From: Ceratotherium simum simum
Taxonomy: Eukaryota; Chordata; Mammalia; Perissodactyla; Rhinocerotidae
NCBI RefSeq assembly: GCF_000283155.1
Contig: NW_004454177.1
Coordinates: forward strand, 6,215,060-6,279,059
Direction: 5' to 3'
Length of the DNA: 64,000 nucleotides
Shown here piece after piece: positions 63,866 to 64,000 of the stretch. Numbering within the stretch: position 1 is the stretch's first letter; each line of letters begins with the position of its first letter. The notes beneath the pieces were generated by a model, which saw only the letters and a list, made by a program, of their open reading frames with translations, was not told where the DNA came from and did no database searches. The position numbers and the translations under genes are program-made.

Positions 63866-64000
63866 GTCCTCCTGAGACCTCAGACACCCTTCCATCCAGT
63901 AACCCCATCTCCTGTAGAGCCCAAAAGGCAGAGATAAGACAGAGGGACCAGGCTAGTCCCTCTTACGGAGCAGAGATGGGCATCACTCCGTAGCTCCACG

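Overview
The window is mammalian nuclear DNA, most likely from a perissodactyl (horse, rhinoceros or tapir order). The evidence is five ERE-type tRNA-derived SINEs with A-box and B-box promoters, A-rich tails and, in four of them, clean target-site duplications, lying over the ancient mammal-wide MIR, L2, L3/CR1, MER5, MER20 and old L1 families. The younger EREs carry an internal segment (gcgcgcaccgacgcaccgc type) that I associate more with rhinoceros than with horse. That finer placement is a low-confidence inference.

I find no intact protein-coding gene, no exon I can tie to a known protein, no structural RNA gene, no CpG-island promoter and no CRISPR array. The longest open frames (227, 188 and 180 codons and below) are either chance frames in about 50% GC DNA or pieces of a dead L1 ORF2. 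The window therefore reads as intergenic DNA or the inside of a very long intron. The only coding-like object worth a test is a 42-codon open segment on the minus strand (15538-15663), with a strong ATG context and a consensus 5' splice site in phase 0.

Layout: 1-5000 has muscle-type motifs, L2/MIR fossils and two old L1 3' ends. 5000-14000 is MIR/L2-rich and holds the first two EREs, one broken by the only assembly gap (125 N). 14000-24000 is mostly unique sequence with an old L1 end, a (GT)16 array, a MER20 and several motif-dense stretches. 24000-36000 is a MIR/L2 field containing a roughly 1.3 kb L2 remnant and a perfect RUNX-type palindrome at 31520. 36000-46000 has MER5A, a four-run G-quadruplex with single-base loops, a perfect 5 x 12 bp minisatellite whose unit is a 5' splice-site consensus, and an ERE. 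46350-49200 is a nested complex in which an old MIR appears to be split by an ERE and by a 2.3 kb minus-strand 5'-truncated L1. 49200-64000 is again MIR/L2-rich, with an ERE inside a MIR, an old L1 end, and a motif-dense AT-rich block near 62.7-63.3 kb.

Overall: ancient repeats are dense, young insertions are few, and several repeat-free blocks carry clustered transcription-factor-like motifs. This is what a cis-regulatory region near a developmental gene would look like, but conservation could not be measured here, so every regulatory call is a hypothesis. No new gene system was found. The most testable oddities are the splice-donor minisatellite, the RUNX palindrome, the short-loop G-quadruplexes and the candidate exon.
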